A stretch of DNA of 64,000 nt from Shinisaurus crocodilurus (lineage: Eukaryota; Chordata; Lepidosauria; Squamata; Shinisauridae): the NCBI GenBank assembly GCA_021292165.1, contig CM037876.1, positions 107,222,324-107,286,323 of the forward strand. The letters are read 5' to 3'. The notes beneath the pieces were generated by a model, which saw only the letters and a program-made list of their open reading frames with translations, was not told the DNA's origin and ran no database searches. The position numbers and the translations under genes were made by a program. Below, piece by piece: positions 1-11,931 of the stretch. How positions within the stretch are numbered: position 1 is the stretch's first letter; each line of letters opens with the position of its first letter.

Positions 1-1106
1 ATTTAAAAAAATACTTACCGGTATGTGCCTATATTATCACTGTCCCATCAGGACAAGGCTAATATTGCCCTCTGAATGGAAGACCAAGAAGCAATTCGTC
101 TTTTCACAGATTCCAAAGCATTATCCTGAGTTCTACTTCTAAGCAGCAAGACATATCCAAATCAGAGGTGTGTAATCCACATAGAAGAGATTCACAATAT
201 GGTCCTCAAGGTGAAGTTTTTCTTCTAAATCCTACTAGATATAAGATTGTAACTCTTATTACAGTGAGCAAGATGGGACGTGGCTGCAGTCACACCCCGT
301 TTGCCCCACTGCTCAGCTGATTGGTGGGAAGGAACTCTGTGGGCTGCATAGAAGTAGGCAGAAGACTGCATGCAGCCTGCAGGTTGCCCACCTCTGGCTT
401 AAGTATACAAGTGAAACTCAGAAGCATCACCTTTTCCCAGAAAGCAGAGCTCCATCTCTCAGCCTTGACTAACTGATTGGGTAAAGGGGAGGGTGGAATG
501 TCAGGAGGCAACACATCCTGGGCTATTCCACAGCTACTAGGAGGATGCTTACCCATTGTTCTAGGAGCTTGCCACTATTATATAGTTTTGGTTTGGGAAA
601 CGTCTTATTAGCATGTAATATTCATGTCCACTCTCAGTGGTATCAACATAAAACTAATCAATAATATATGCAGATGAGCCAGCAAATGCATGGTGATCAG
701 GGCATCCAGTACACTGTTTGGTGGGAGGGCCTTGGCCAAGATTACCCCTTCCCTAGGTCCACCACCTCCTCACTGCTACCATTCACTTGCTCTCTCCCCT
801 CTGGGCTCAATCCACACCATCATCCAGGCATAGAGGCGACAGCTGTCTCTTTTCTCCTCACTCCAGCCTCTGCTCATTCATTTAACAGAGGGCAGGTGAA
901 CAGGCAACCACAAGGATGAGCAGCAGCAGCAGGGTCCAGGAGCTTTGGGTAGTGGATCCCTCTGCAGAGGCCTGAGCCTCAACACAGGTACCCAATGATG
1001 CTAACCTCTAATGCCAGCCCTGATGGACAAGATAAAGCTACTGTTACCGCTGCTAATTTAGGACCAGATAACCTCCCCGCCTCTACCTTGGTATTGGTTC
1101 CTCTGG
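1..1106. other. Unassigned non-coding stretch
   Basis: I see no recognisable gene or repeat here. The frames at 290-556 and 668-919 are under 90 codons, show no domain, and sit in DNA without coding character. A CT-rich patch lies near 720-900. Confidence 0.5.
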
Positions 1107-1230
1107 ATTAGGGCTGGTCAACTTCTGGCCCTCCAAATGTTTTGGCCTACAACTCCCAGCATCCCTCACCATTGGCTATGCTTGCTAGGGCTGATGGGAG
1201 CTGCAGGCCAAAACATTTGGAGGGCTTCAT
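1107..1230. mobile_element. Palindromic hAT-type MITE, family B, diverged copy
   Basis: An imperfect palindrome of about 120 bp. The left arm contains GGCCCTCC, AATGTTTTGGCC and ACAACTCCCAGCAT; the right arm repeats them inverted. The same arms recur near 4302, 7403, 17841, 22590 and 27756. The outer ends are worn and I see no target duplication. It carries no coding capacity. Confidence 0.7.
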
Positions 1231-1905
1231 ATTACTCTAGATACAGGATTGGGAAAAGGCTCCATAAGAACTGTGAGTCACTGCTGTATTGATTCATTTA
1301 AAATATTTATATTTCACTTACTGTATCTGACAAGCCTCTAAGGCAGCTGACAATTTTTTTTAAAGGCAGTGGTGACTGCTGGTGACACTGTGGGGATGAA
1401 AATGTAAAACGTTCACCTGCTGCTGCTGCTGCTATTCTTTAAAGTTCTGCAGTTGCTTCAGGTATCCCCCCACCCCCACCAGTGTGCTACCTAGCAACCA
1501 GGGCCATATAGTTCAAGATGTTTCAGTCTGTGGCTCCTGGCTCTTCCCAGTGACAGTGGTGGCTGATGAAGATTTTGAGGGAATGAAGAGGTCAGTATCT
1601 ATTCCACAGTCTTTAGATATTACTGTATGCAACTGTTCTAGAAATCAGTAACATCATGACTGTATCACAAAAATCCAGGTGCCCTCTCTCACCCTGCCTA
1701 ATAGGACAGCACTTGACAGTGCCAGAGCCAGCTCAAGACAACATTTTGGTGCTATAGAGGAAAATCCAAATGATACCCCTTCCACAACACATATATTAAT
1801 ATGGAGCACAATACAGTCGGAAGGTCCTTGCATGAGCCTCAATAAAATGAATGGCAGCTCCCCAGTGGATTCTGCCCCATAGAATCAGAGTTGGAAGGAA
1901 CCTTG

Positions 1906-2149
1906 GAGAGCCAGTGTGGCGTAGTGGTTAGAGTGTTGGACTGGGACTCGGGAGATCCGGGTTCTAGTCCCCGCTCGGCCATGAAACTCACTGGGTGACT
2001 TTGGGCCAGTCACTGACTCTCAGCCTAACCTACCTCACAGGGTTGTTGTGAGGATAAAATGGAGAGGAGGAGGAGGATTATGTAAGCCGCCTTGGGTTCC
2101 TTTCAGGAAAAAAGGCAGGGTATAAATATAATAAATAAATAAATAAAAA
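1906..2149 (+). mobile_element. Sauria-type SINE, near full length
   Basis: The tRNA-related head (AGCCAGTGTGGCGTAGTGG, then GGGTTCTAGTCCC as a B-box-like stretch) is followed by a body with CTCACTGGGTGACTTTGGGC and GGGTTGTTGTGAGGATAAAA. The tail reads GTATAAATA followed by AATA repeats. It is inserted in the 3' end of the CR1. This family is known from squamates and is the best taxonomic clue in the window. Confidence 0.9.
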
Positions 2150-2871
2150 TTATCTAGTCAACCCCCTGCTCTATACATTGCATGGTGCAGCTACAGCATC
2201 TCTGACAGATGGCCATCCAGCCTCTGCTTAACTACCTCCAGCGAAAGAGAACCCACCATCTCCTGAGGCAGTCCGTTCCACTGCTGAACAGCTCTCACTC
2301 TTAGGAAGTTTCTCCTAATGTTTAGCCAAAATCTGCTTCCCTGCAATTTCCACCCATTGGTTCTAGTCCTGCCCTGGGGAGCTACAGAGAACAAGTCTGC
2401 TCAATCTTCTGCATGACAACCTTTCAGATATCTGAAGACCACTATCAGGTCTCCCTTTAATCTTCTGTTCTCCAGGCTAAGCATACCCAGCTCTTCCAAC
2501 TGTTCCTCACAGGACATGGTTTCCAGACCCCTCACCATCCTGGTTGCTCTTCTCTAGATGCACTCCAACTTGTCAATGTCCTTCTTACAATGGGGTGCCC
2601 AGAACTGGACACAGTATTCCAAATGCAGCCTGACTGACACAGAATACAGCGGAACTATTACTGCCTGTGATTTGCAAACTAGGCTTCTGTTAATGCAGCA
2701 GCCCAAGATTTCATTAGATTTCTTAGCTGCCACATCGCACACTGCTGGCTCATATTCAGTTTGAGATCCACTAAGACACCAAGGTCCTTTTCACATGTAC
2801 TGCTGCAAAGCCAGGTCTTCCCCATCCTATACTTGTGTCTTTGATTTTTTGTACCTGCAAGACTTGACATT

Positions 2872-3312
2872 GGGCGTGTTCACACGACACGGGAACCGCG
2901 GGGGAGCAGAAGTCCCACGCGGTTCCCATGTCATGCGAACGCTGACCAGGGGTGCCCCCGCGGGATGGCCACACGCGGAACACACGCAAAGTGACCATGG
3001 GTGGTAGAGGGGTAAGCCCCTACCGCGTGTGGCCACCCTGCCGTGCGAACAGCGGGCAGCCGTCCCGCAGGGGCAGCCCAGAGCGGCCAGAGCTGCGGCC
3101 GCTCCAGCCTGTAGGGGCAAACGGCCCCTCTGGGTATCCCAAGCCCCCACCCCCTAGCGCCGGGAGGCCCGCACTGCAGTGCGGGGACTGCCGGCTCCAC
3201 TGGGGTCCGCCCACACGCGTGGGGCGCAGGTCGTCTGCGGCGCCCCACCGGACCCCGCGGATGGCCCCGTGGTGCCTCCCCCGCTCGCAGCCTGGGTCGT
3301 GCGAACTGGCCC
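2872..3312. mobile_element. GC-rich Harbinger-like non-autonomous DNA transposon
   Basis: A 441-bp, very GC- and CpG-rich block lies inside the CR1. Its ends are imperfect inverted repeats, GGGCGTGTTCACACGAC and GGGCCAGTTCGCACGAC. ATT flanks both sides (2869-2871 and 3313-3315), and removing the block plus one ATT restores the CR1 text. GGGC termini with a 3-bp duplication fit PIF/Harbinger, although that group usually prefers TWA. Open frames inside it look like composition artefacts. Confidence 0.75.
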
Positions 3313-4301
3313 ATTATCTCTGTTGAATCTCATCTGGTTAGATTCAGCCTAGTGTTCCAGCCTGTCTAGATACTTTTGAATCTTGATTCTGTCTTCTAAT
3401 GTGTTGGTTATCCCTCCAAGTTTCCTGTCATCTGCAGATTTGATAAACAATCCCTGGACAACCTCACCAAGCCATTTATAAAAATATTGCAGCACAGGGT
3501 CAAGGACAGAGCCCTGTGGGATTCCACCTGAGACATCCCTCAAGGAGGATGCTGAGCCATTAACTAGCACTTGTTGAGTACAGTTGCTCAACCAGCTATG
3601 GATCCACCTAACTGTAGTATTGTCCAATCCACATTTTACCAACCTGTCAACAAAAAAACCATGGGAAACCTTGTCAAATACTTTGCTGAAATCAAGGTGT
3701 ACTATGTCCACAGCATTCCCATGATCTACCAAACTAGTAACTCTACCAAAAAAGGAAATAAGGTTGGCCTAGCATGACTTATTCCTGACAAACCCATGTT
3801 GACCCCTAATAATCAATGTATTATTTTCTATTTGCTCACAGGCTGACTATTTAATCATCGGTTCAAGAATTTTGCCTTGTACTGACATCAAGTTGACTGG
3901 TGTCTGTTGTTTCCTGGATCTATCTTTCCCCCTTCTTGAAAAAGGGGACAACATTTGCCCGTCTCCAGGCTTCCAGCATCTCACCTGTTCTCCAGGAGTT
4001 CTCAAAGATTACAGACAGCAGCTCTGAAATAATGTCCGCAAGCTCCTTCAGCACCCTGGGATGTAATTCATCTGGTCCTTCAGACCTGAACTCATTTAAA
4101 GTAGCTATATGCTCTCTAACCACCTTACACATTCTGGGCTGTAAACCCCTCTGTATATCATACTTGTCCTAGAGATGTAAAATTCCAGAAATTTTAAAGC
4201 CATAGAAAAAAACACTTTGGTTTTCCTGAGGTTTCTTTTTGGGGGGAATTGACATTTTTTGGGGAAAGCTATACTTATTTTTTTTAGTGCTCTTTACAGA
4301 T

Positions 4302-4421
4302 CCTTAGTGCCTTCCAGATGTTTTGGACTTCATCTCCCATCAGCTTCAGGCAGGCCAATGGTCAGGAATGCTGGGTGTTTTAGTCTAAAACTTCTGGAGG
4401 GAACCAGGTTGGGGGAGGCTG
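4302..4421. mobile_element. Palindromic hAT-type MITE, family B
   Basis: The arms contain CTTCCAGATGTTTTGGACT and, inverted, CTTCTGGAGGGAACCAGG. GGTTGGGGGAGGCTG closes the right end. The left terminus is degraded. Confidence 0.7.
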
Positions 4422-4619
4422 CTTTAGGAACTATAAATTATATTATGTATGACTTGGTTGGCTCATAAAATTATTATTAAAATTAAAAACATTCAAAAGT
4501 AAAATTTGTTAGTAAATTTGTAATTATCATCTGAATAAACTATACTTTTAAATTTAATATACCAAATATGATAGTTTTATGAGCAAAGCAAGTTATATAT
4601 AACACATTTTAGGCTCCTA

Positions 4620-5285
4620 TTCTGAGTCTGACCACAGGGAACTTCAGCAAGTAGTCCCTGATACATTTGAATCATCCTAGAAGCCAGAAGCAGCAGGAAG
4701 AATTGGAGGCAGAGGAAGATAGGTGTACAGCATGTGTTCCTATTTGTAAATTCCTAAACCTGTTCTTGCTTATGGAATGAAATTTAGGGAACTCTGATCT
4801 GAAGGAAAAACTATAGAGATTTTATTTAGCTGGGAAAGACTCAGTTTAGGAATGCTAAGCAACCATATTTAAGATTCTTTAAACAATCTCAAACTATTAT
4901 TTGAAGAGTGACATTTTATTCATTTTTGTAAATAATATCCACTAAGGAACATCTTATTTTTGTGTTCATTTTGAAAGGATTTCTCTGGTGGTGGTGTCAA
5001 TCCCATGCCAATGCCATAGGAACCAGGCTATTGAGTTTCTTTTAGGTAGAGAGGGTTTATTCTAGTGGCAGCAGTTAAAAGGTTTTTATAGCTAGGCAGC
5101 ATTCTCTAGTGATGAGATCTAATTGAGAATGTTATTAAAAACTGTGGCAGTGAGTTCTATAGACCCAAGCCTCAGCATTATTTTTTTGAAAAACAATATA
5201 GGCGGGGAACCCACATGCTGTCCTATCGCATCTGGTGGCAGTGGCAGGGTAACCAACAGTGTTTCTTTCACAGATTAGAACTACA
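4620..5285 (+). repeat. Decayed partial copy of the LTR-like repeat seen at 15.2-16.2 kb
   Basis: This stretch runs parallel to 15640-16185. Shared words in the same order include TTCAGCAAG, GAATCATCCT, AGAAGCCAGAAGCAGCAGGA, CTATTATTTGAAGAGTGA, GTGGTGGTGTCAATCCCATG and a closing TTTCTTT-CACA. It lacks the first 450 bp of the other copy. Confidence 0.7.
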
Positions 5286-5595
5286 TTAATTGACTGCTAC
5301 AGCATCTAACCAGGACAAGCCCAGAAACACAGGGCTGTATAGAACAAAACCCACATTGTCAAGAATGCACATTTTCTTTCATATCATGATATGGTGCCTC
5401 TATTCACATGTTGGGAAATTGAGCATGACTTGGAGCATCCCTAAATATCTATCAGTAAAACATATATTAAATCAATAATTTTAATGAGGAATGTAAGAAA
5501 TAACTATGCTGGTAATCTTATAAAGTGGATTGGAAAAACATTTTGCCCCATGGCTTCATTATTTCAAGACATTTTACATCTCTAGCCTTTATATA

Positions 5596-5760
5596 GATTT
5601 CATAGATCATAGAGTTGGAAGGAGCCTACAAGGCTATCGAGTCCAACCCCCAGTTCAATGCAGGAAGCTAGAGGAGGGGTCTCCCATCCAAGTAATAACC
5701 AGGCTTGACCCTGCTTAGCTTTCCACGCTCAGACAAGCTGAGCCAGCATAAGCCACAGGC
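5596..5760 (-). mobile_element. 5S-rRNA-derived SINE with CR1 tail (copy 1)
   Basis: Read on the minus strand, the head contains GGAAAGCTAAGCAGGGTC, GCCTGGTT and TACTTGGATGGGAGACC. These are the internal promoter region and following part of vertebrate 5S rRNA. The body then joins a CR1 3' end containing GTTGGACTCGAT and CTTCCAACTCTATGAT. Three further copies lie near 46.6, 52.3 and 53.5 kb. Confidence 0.85.
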
Positions 5761-5787
5761 CTGTATAGAAGTCTTATTACATGATTT

Positions 5788-5822
<35 letters not shown>

Positions 5823-5926
5823 TTATATTTTTTAATCGCCCATCTGGCCGGTCACCCGGCCACCCTGGGCGATGTACAATTAAAATACAGTAAAACACAA
5901 TAAATCATAGAGTTGGAAGGAGCCTT
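5788..5926 (-). repeat. (TTTA)n plus LINE-type tail
   Basis: A TTTA run is followed by ATCGCCCATCTGG, a small GC hairpin and GGGCGATGTACAAT. The same tail recurs near 8690, 35595 and 60705. A short CR1-tail remnant (AATCATAGAGTTGGAAGG) closes the stretch. Confidence 0.6.
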
Positions 5927-6159
5927 TCTATAATTTTTAGAAATTATTTGGGGGGAATAAAGGTTGGGTAACAATATATAAACACCTTGTCTTAAATATT
6001 TTATTTGTAATTCTAAAAGAAAATATTTCATAATCCAAAACTGTTCAATTTTTCAGAAAAAAATAAAAGCGGTGCTTGGGGAAAAAACGGGGATGGGGGA
6101 ATTATGTTTTTTCCAAAAATTTCCTCTGCCCCCCCAGGTATTCACATGTCTACTTGTTC

Positions 6160-6640
6160 CAGGTTGAACACAACTTCCCTCGTGGGAGAAGTCTGAGGCA
6201 AAGTAGGAGTTGAATAGTTCCGCCAAGTTAACTCTCCATCACGTTAACCATTCACCATCATCATGAAGCAGCGGACATACCCTTTCCTTGATCATCTTCT
6301 TACTCCTAACATAGCCAACAAAGCCCTTTTTGTTGCTTTTAGCATATCTTGCCAGCTTTGGTTTATTCTCAGCCTTTGCATTTCTGACACCATCCTTACC
6401 AGTTCGGGAACTCTGTTGTACTCCTCCTTGGTAATATGTCCCTCGTTCCGTCTCCTATACATGACCCTTTTGAGTCTCAGCTCTGCAGAGAGCTCCCTGT
6501 TCAGCTACACAGACTTCTTTAAATTTTCTCCGTGTTTCCTTCTCATGGGAATAGTTTGTAATTGGGCCTTCAGTATTTCAGTTTTCAGGATTTCCCATCC
6601 TTCTTGAACTCTTTTTTTCCTTCATGATTTCTAGCCATGA
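6160..6640 (-). mobile_element. 5' continuation of the old CR1 LINE
   Basis: In broken minus-strand frames I can read the linker between endonuclease and reverse transcriptase that is typical of CR1-like elements, for example KKMIKERVCPLL, EEYNRVPELV and, further downstream, the TPTLPQTS region. It abuts the right flank of the hAT-like insertion ending at 6151, so it is most simply the same CR1 copy as 1879-4169. Confidence 0.65.
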
Positions 6641-7320
6641 GTTGGACCTGTCTGCCTCTCACTCTGTTGCCCTTAGTGATACACATAATCTACCACTTAG
6701 AACACTCTCCCAAAGATTCTGAGCCTGGCTTTGCAATGATTGTGCTAATATACTACTAATTTTGGGAAGGGCACCTGTACAAAGTAGGAGCAGGAGGAAC
6801 TGTATGGCCAGCAACCCCCACCCTTGAAGGATCTGGAGGGAGGGATTTACTTCAGTACAAAGTTAGCATATACATTTAATAGACAGGTAACTAACAGGTT
6901 CAGCTAACAGATTAATCAGCTAATAGTTAATAAGATGGCATGTGGTCACTGAACAACTACTTGGAGAATATAAATAATCAGATATAGTTTCCCTGCAGTT
7001 TATTTCTCACATGAGCAGAGCAGCTGGGGCAAGAAACCCCCCATCGGAGTGAGAGTGTAACAATTAGCTATCCTTTCTAAAAATAGATATTCCAGGATGA
7101 CAGAGATTAGTTGTACAAATCTAGCCATGTATGCACTCAGAGCTCTCACACAGTATCTATCTATCTATCTATCGATCGATCGCACATCACAGCTCTCACA
7201 ACACAAAATTATTCTATCTTGTCTTTGTATACAACTGCTACGTTAAGGGCTCATAAATAGTGCTGGTTTGCATGTTCACTCTCTCAAGTTGTGTGTGTCT
7301 GCTGGCTTACAAGACCCATA
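6641..7320. other. Unassigned stretch with a short tetranucleotide repeat
   Basis: No gene is recognised. A (TATC)n run changes to ATCGATCG at about 7153-7182. CpG is otherwise rare. Confidence 0.5.
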
Positions 7321-7400
7321 CTTTGTAATAATATTTACCATAATAGTATTTAAAGCTCTTCACATACATTACCTCAGTAGTCTTTACAACAACCCCACAA
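7321..7400 (-). repeat. MIR-like SINE remnant split by a MITE
   Basis: AAAGCTCTTCACATACATTA and CTTTACAACAACCCCACAAAG read, inverted, like the 3' half of a CORE-SINE/MIR. Its continuation follows the MITE at 7539. Confidence 0.45.
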
Positions 7401-7402
7401 AG

Positions 7403-7538
7403 CTGGAGTGGGCAACCTAAAGCCCTCCAGATGTTGTTGGACTACAACTCTCTCATCCCTGAACATTGATCATGCTGGCTGGGGCTGATGGGAGTTGGAG
7501 TCCAACAACATCCAGAGAGCCATAGATTGTTCACCCCG
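7403..7538. mobile_element. Palindromic hAT-type MITE, family B
   Basis: The arms contain GCCCTCCAGATGTTGTTGG and, inverted, CCAACAACATCCAGAG. The flanks CCACAAAG and CTATAAAG match at 6 of 8 positions, consistent with an old hAT duplication. Confidence 0.75.
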
Positions 7539-7546
7539 CTATAAAG

Positions 7547-8684
7547 GTAAGCCAGTGCTGTTACTGCTTTATTAGCCCTATACTAATACAGGTCAGTGGA
7601 CAACTTGATGATACTATGGTGTGTGGGGTACTGTGGGATTTGTGACATTCTGCTGAATCATAATTCTGATGGTGTCAAGTTCAAAAGTGGTTCAGCATGC
7701 ATACACCTTGGGCTCCTATATATGTCAGCATTGAAATGGGTTATATGGTATATTATTGGATTTATGATGATCTATAAAGTCAGAACTGCAATGGTGCCAA
7801 GTTCCAAAACGGTCCTGGGGGGCTCAGCACAACCACTCCAGTTCCCCAGTGTACATGTTGTAGGCAAATGCCAATATTAAAATGCATTGAGTTAGATATC
7901 TGACCAAACCTACTGATGCCAGAAATGCTAAATCACCAATTTAGTAAGCAAAATATAAACCTGTCCCACAAATTATGGTAACAGGATAAATTCTTAATAA
8001 TTCTCCATAACAGAGGCAAGGACCTCCTGGACTCTTCCTGAATCTGAAAGCAGCTTGAGCTTACAAAAACATTATCCTTCTGAGAAAGAGAACTTATCTT
8101 TGATTGGTTAGCTTATTAGAGGATGAAGAGCAGAGAAAATGAATGACAGCCCTTGCAACCAAAGGGTGTGCTACACTAATGGGGAACATGTAATCCTAGT
8201 CTCACAAAAGAGATTTACACCGAAACAAAGTTAATGATGGTTTGTAATGTACGAGGAGGAATTGGTTGAGTGATAACCTCTCTCAAGTTTCATCTGAAGC
8301 TACACAAAATTAAACTTTTGAAAGCTAAGAGGCTTTCCCAAGGGTGGAAACTTTACACCAACATGCTCCAAAAGAAAGCTTTCCAATATAATTACCGTAA
8401 CAACAATTTTAATGACCATACACTTTCAGAGATATCTTTGCATCCATACAGACTACAAATATGCATTTAAAAACTCTGAGATTCTCAGAAAGCAGAATTT
8501 GGTGCCTTCTATTAATATTCTGTGACTTTACGACACTTCCACAGGCAGCAGTATACACAAAGCCCTACTCACAGCTGTAATTTAATAGGGCAATTGATGT
8601 AGTTCAGAAAGGAAAGGGAACAAGAAAGCAAGATGTGGCAACCTTGCAGCATGAAAAAACTAACTTGCCAATATTAGCAATCTG
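7547..8684. other. Unassigned AT-rich stretch
   Basis: No gene, RNA or clear repeat is recognised. The longest frame (7596-7880, 94 codons) shows no domain and sits in AT-rich non-coding-looking DNA. Confidence 0.45.
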
Positions 8685-8740
8685 GGTGACCGGCCAGATG
8701 GGCGATTGATAAATATAATAAATAAATAAAATAAATATGT
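8685..8740 (+). repeat. LINE-type 3' tail fragment
   Basis: CTGGGTGACCGGCCAGATGG is followed by ATAAATATAATAAATAAATA. This is the inverse of the tail at 5835-5880. Confidence 0.6.
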
Positions 8741-11624
8741 GCCATTTTGCTATTGCTCTCCAGAAAACACAAAGTGCAGTGACTAACAAGTGTGATCTGA
8801 GGCTGAAAATTGAATCCATCCTATACAGTCACAGATTCCCTTACTATGAATAACATTGATCGGTAGAACATAGTATTTTGCTTGCTCTGCTCTTCTGCTT
8901 AATTCTTTCATCCCTACTCCTGCATACATCAGGATTCATACAACAGGGCTTAAGAAGTTTTTCATATGCAAGGATGAGAGAATTGGTTAATGTGGTACCA
9001 TACTAGGAACTAACAAGTTTTAAGTTCCATTTTATACCGGAGCATTCTAAGTTCTATGTGTATTTTACTTAAGTTTTATATTAGTATTTTTACTAGCATT
9101 TTATAGCTTGATTATGTGGATAACCTTAGCAAAATCAGGCCTAGTATGAAAGGGAATGTTTTTAAGGCGTATTTTAATTGTATTGTTTAAACGCCATGTA
9201 TGTTTTCTTTATCATTATATTTTTCTTATTTCTCCTGTTGGATGTTGTTTTGCTTGCACTTGCAATGGCCTATGGCTAAAGCAATAAACATATGATGGTT
9301 AATGTGGTTATGAGCAACACGATCTTTGGTATGGAATATGGTCTGTGGCAGAGCTCTAAATCAGGGGTATAGAACCCCCGTACTCTGGGCTGCATTCGGC
9401 CCACCAGGCACCCAATCCAGCCCACAGATCCTCTGGGGATTCCTCCAGGGGGCTGGAGGAATCTCTTCAGATGGCATGCCCCACTGGAGCGCACCAGCGG
9501 GGATTCTCCTGCTGGTATGCACCAGGAACCTTCAAAGCCACCAGCCAAAATTATTTTTCTTATTACTTCTCTTGCCATAACTGGGACGCGCATATGAGTG
9601 GAAAGTGGAATCTGATAAAAAGTCTGGCTAACCATAATAACATTTACTATTTTTAAAAAAGTAGCATGTCCAGCTGGTTTTGAGAAGACTTCAGAAAATC
9701 AATAGCAACATGAGGATGATCACCCTTGAGAGAAGACAGTTTGAAGGTAAAAACCAAAAGGTGAAGACTGATCTCCAGATACAAACTAAAACATGTATCA
9801 ATCACCAACCCACCTTGCCTCAATGGACACCATGAGGATGAGGAAACTGAAAGAAAGGATACCTGTTACTATATTAATCAGATTTTTAAAAACTACTTTA
9901 CATTAATTTGGATACTTCTAATACTCTAAAAAATTAAAAAATATACCTAGAGAAAAATCATTGACAGTTCCTCAACATCACTGTTTTTCTCAGAAAAGGA
10001 AAATGACATGAATTCTGAGAATTGGAACTGTTAACTTTAAAAAGCCAACACAAACATGGGATACCCCAAGATGTCCCAAATATTTGTGGTAGTGTATTTC
10101 AACATAGCCTTTAATACCTTTGCAGCATTTACTAGCACAACAAATCTGAGAAACGTATCTGAGAAACGACTACATTGTGTGTAAGAAGCCAACAAGAAAG
10201 CTTATCTTACTTCCTTGAAACTTTAATTTAAAATCGGCCACATTACCTAGTAGTCCTGAAGAGCCTCAGTTGTTATTTGGAATCAGAAAGCCAGGACACC
10301 CATGGGCTGTGCAATGTTCATAAAAGAAACAGGTGATTGCAGAGCTGTTTCATGGGTTACCTAAGAAGCCAGTGACCTATGCTTCTGTTGTAATGTGTAA
10401 AGTGGGGACTCCCCCACAGCACATAAGGTGAGATGCATGAACTACCAATGTCGATCAGTGATCTTGCCACAGCTGAAATCCCACTTCATGAATTTCAGAA
10501 AGAACTGGTCAATAACAAGCAAGTTGCCTAGCTCTCACTGTAAAATGGCTTTCAGTCTTGTGACAGTGTAAGAATGGAGAACAGGTCCACCAATGATCCT
10601 TAACCAAATTATTGACAATAATACTCTGAGCATCTGGACTGAGGCCTGATTTAGGCATACGGTAATACTAGGCATAGAAGAAAAACTCACCCATGAAGTG
10701 TTTTTCATAGAAAGCTTACGGTAATATGTAAGCCAGGTTAGCATGTCACCTGCTCAGGCCACAGCTCCCAGGCATGCTAACACTGCAGGCATAGGTGAGA
10801 TGTGGCTGTGCAGGGCACTGAAAGGGTAAGATTTTTCTTTAATATGCCTTCTGTCAAATGGACTTGAGAGAGGCTGGGAGCAGGAGCCATTCAAACAACT
10901 TAAAATGGCTTGCCTGGGACCAACAACAACTGGTGCTTCCTATCTCAAAACTGCCTCCACCAGTAACCATTCTAAATATGTGCATCTGAGGGGGTGGTGT
11001 GAGAGTGAAGACCCCCCTATTGGGACCAACTGCCATTTGGCTCCTCCCATCCCAAAACTGCCCCTGCAGTGCCCATTCCACCTGGTCATGGTATGAATTT
11101 ATTATGGAAAAGTATGAAAGAGTTGGTGAGTATGTTTATTTTCCTCTTCCCTTCCCATTTCCTTTTCCTTTTGTATGATGTCTCTTAGACTGAATCAAGT
11201 GTGAACTGCCTTAAGTGCTTTGGCAAAAAGGCAGTGGAGTAAATAAATAAAATAGAAGTAAATAAAGCAATACAATCACGTATACACACAAAATCCTGTT
11301 TCCTTTAATTTCTCCTTAAGAAAAAAACCCGTATGATATAAACAACATTTATATTTTCAACTTTGGGGTCTGCAAGTGTAGCATTCGCTATGAGTTTTGT
11401 GGCAGCTGTTAAGACTTTAAACTGATCTGATTCAAGCAAGCAGCTGGGTCAGGCCATGAACTGAGTTTGCGCCTATATATATATTTGTAAAATGGAAACA
11501 AATCTTGTTTATCCTAAATTAAAATGTTGAAGGCCCTTTTCTGTTCTTCTCTAAGCCAACTGCAAGATGAGCCTGTCTGGTATGTTTCAGGGTATTCTGT
11601 CCCCCTGGGGAGCAAGAGAAGGAG

Positions 11625-11670
<46 letters not shown>

Positions 11671-11930
11671 AACCTATCACATGAATGCATTACATAGACA
11701 TGCAGCAATACTTCCCTCACACAGACACAATAGCACTGCTCACTATGGATGGGGCTGAAATTTTCATACAAACCGACGGCTGGCTGGAACATGCTGGGAG
11801 TTGCAGGACTTTTTTCTGTCTAAATTTGCATAGGATTTCACCGTTATTCACTCAAAGTGTGTAGTGTGAAGATGTTTTATGCACAACAAGCTAAGCATTA
11901 GTGAATGATGAATCCTATGTATACTAGACC
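8741..11930. other. Mostly unassigned stretch with one dispersed repeat and microsatellites
   Basis: A GC-richer block at about 9365-9535 resembles, in the opposite orientation, 43815-43945 (shared: CTCCAGGGGG, GATGCC and a CTGGTGCATGCCAG-like hairpin). A (TC)n(AC)n run lies at 11626-11671. I recognise no gene. The open frames at 9276-9656 lie in the dispersed repeat. Confidence 0.45.
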
Positions 11931-11931
11931 A

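Larger units (their letters stand above)
1879..4169 (-). mobile_element. Old CR1 LINE, 3' half, interrupted by two insertions
   Basis: Minus-strand translation gives broken pieces of a CR1-type reverse transcriptase. From C-terminal to N-terminal these include NGLPQEMVGSLSLE (2191-2394), LEYCVQFWAPH (2554-2742), LDFSKVFDKVSH and GIPQGSVL (3349-3732), and DELHPRVLKELAD (3920-4132). The 3' tail, with the typical AGTTGGAAGG block, starts at 1879. Many frameshifts and stops show that it is inactive. A Sauria SINE (1906-2149) and a GC-rich Harbinger-like element (2872-3312) interrupt it. Its 5' continuation appears at about 6160-6640, beyond a hAT-like insertion. Confidence 0.88.
4170..6151. mobile_element. 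hAT-like element (about 2 kb) inserted in the CR1 and itself loaded with insertions
   Basis: The ends read TAGAGATGTAAAAT on the left and, inverted, AGACATGTGAATAC on the right. The flanks ACTTGTCC (4162-4169) and ACTTGTTC (6152-6159) match at 7 of 8 bases, as expected for a worn hAT duplication. CR1 text resumes on both sides. Inside are a family B MITE, an LTR-like repeat copy, a 5S-derived SINE and a LINE tail, so the original element was probably well under 1 kb. No transposase is visible. Confidence 0.6.

Noticed and set aside
1906..1990. tRNA gene
   Set aside because: The tRNA-like head belongs to a SINE that recurs four more times with the same body; no cloverleaf with a proper acceptor stem.
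2827..3326. Overlapping 107-127 codon ORFs near 3 kb
   Set aside because: They are artefacts of the GC-rich Harbinger-like element inside a CR1; stops are rare because of composition.
5650..5760. 5S rRNA gene or pseudogene
   Set aside because: Only part of 5S is present, fused to a CR1 tail, and the same fusion occurs four times, so it is a SINE.
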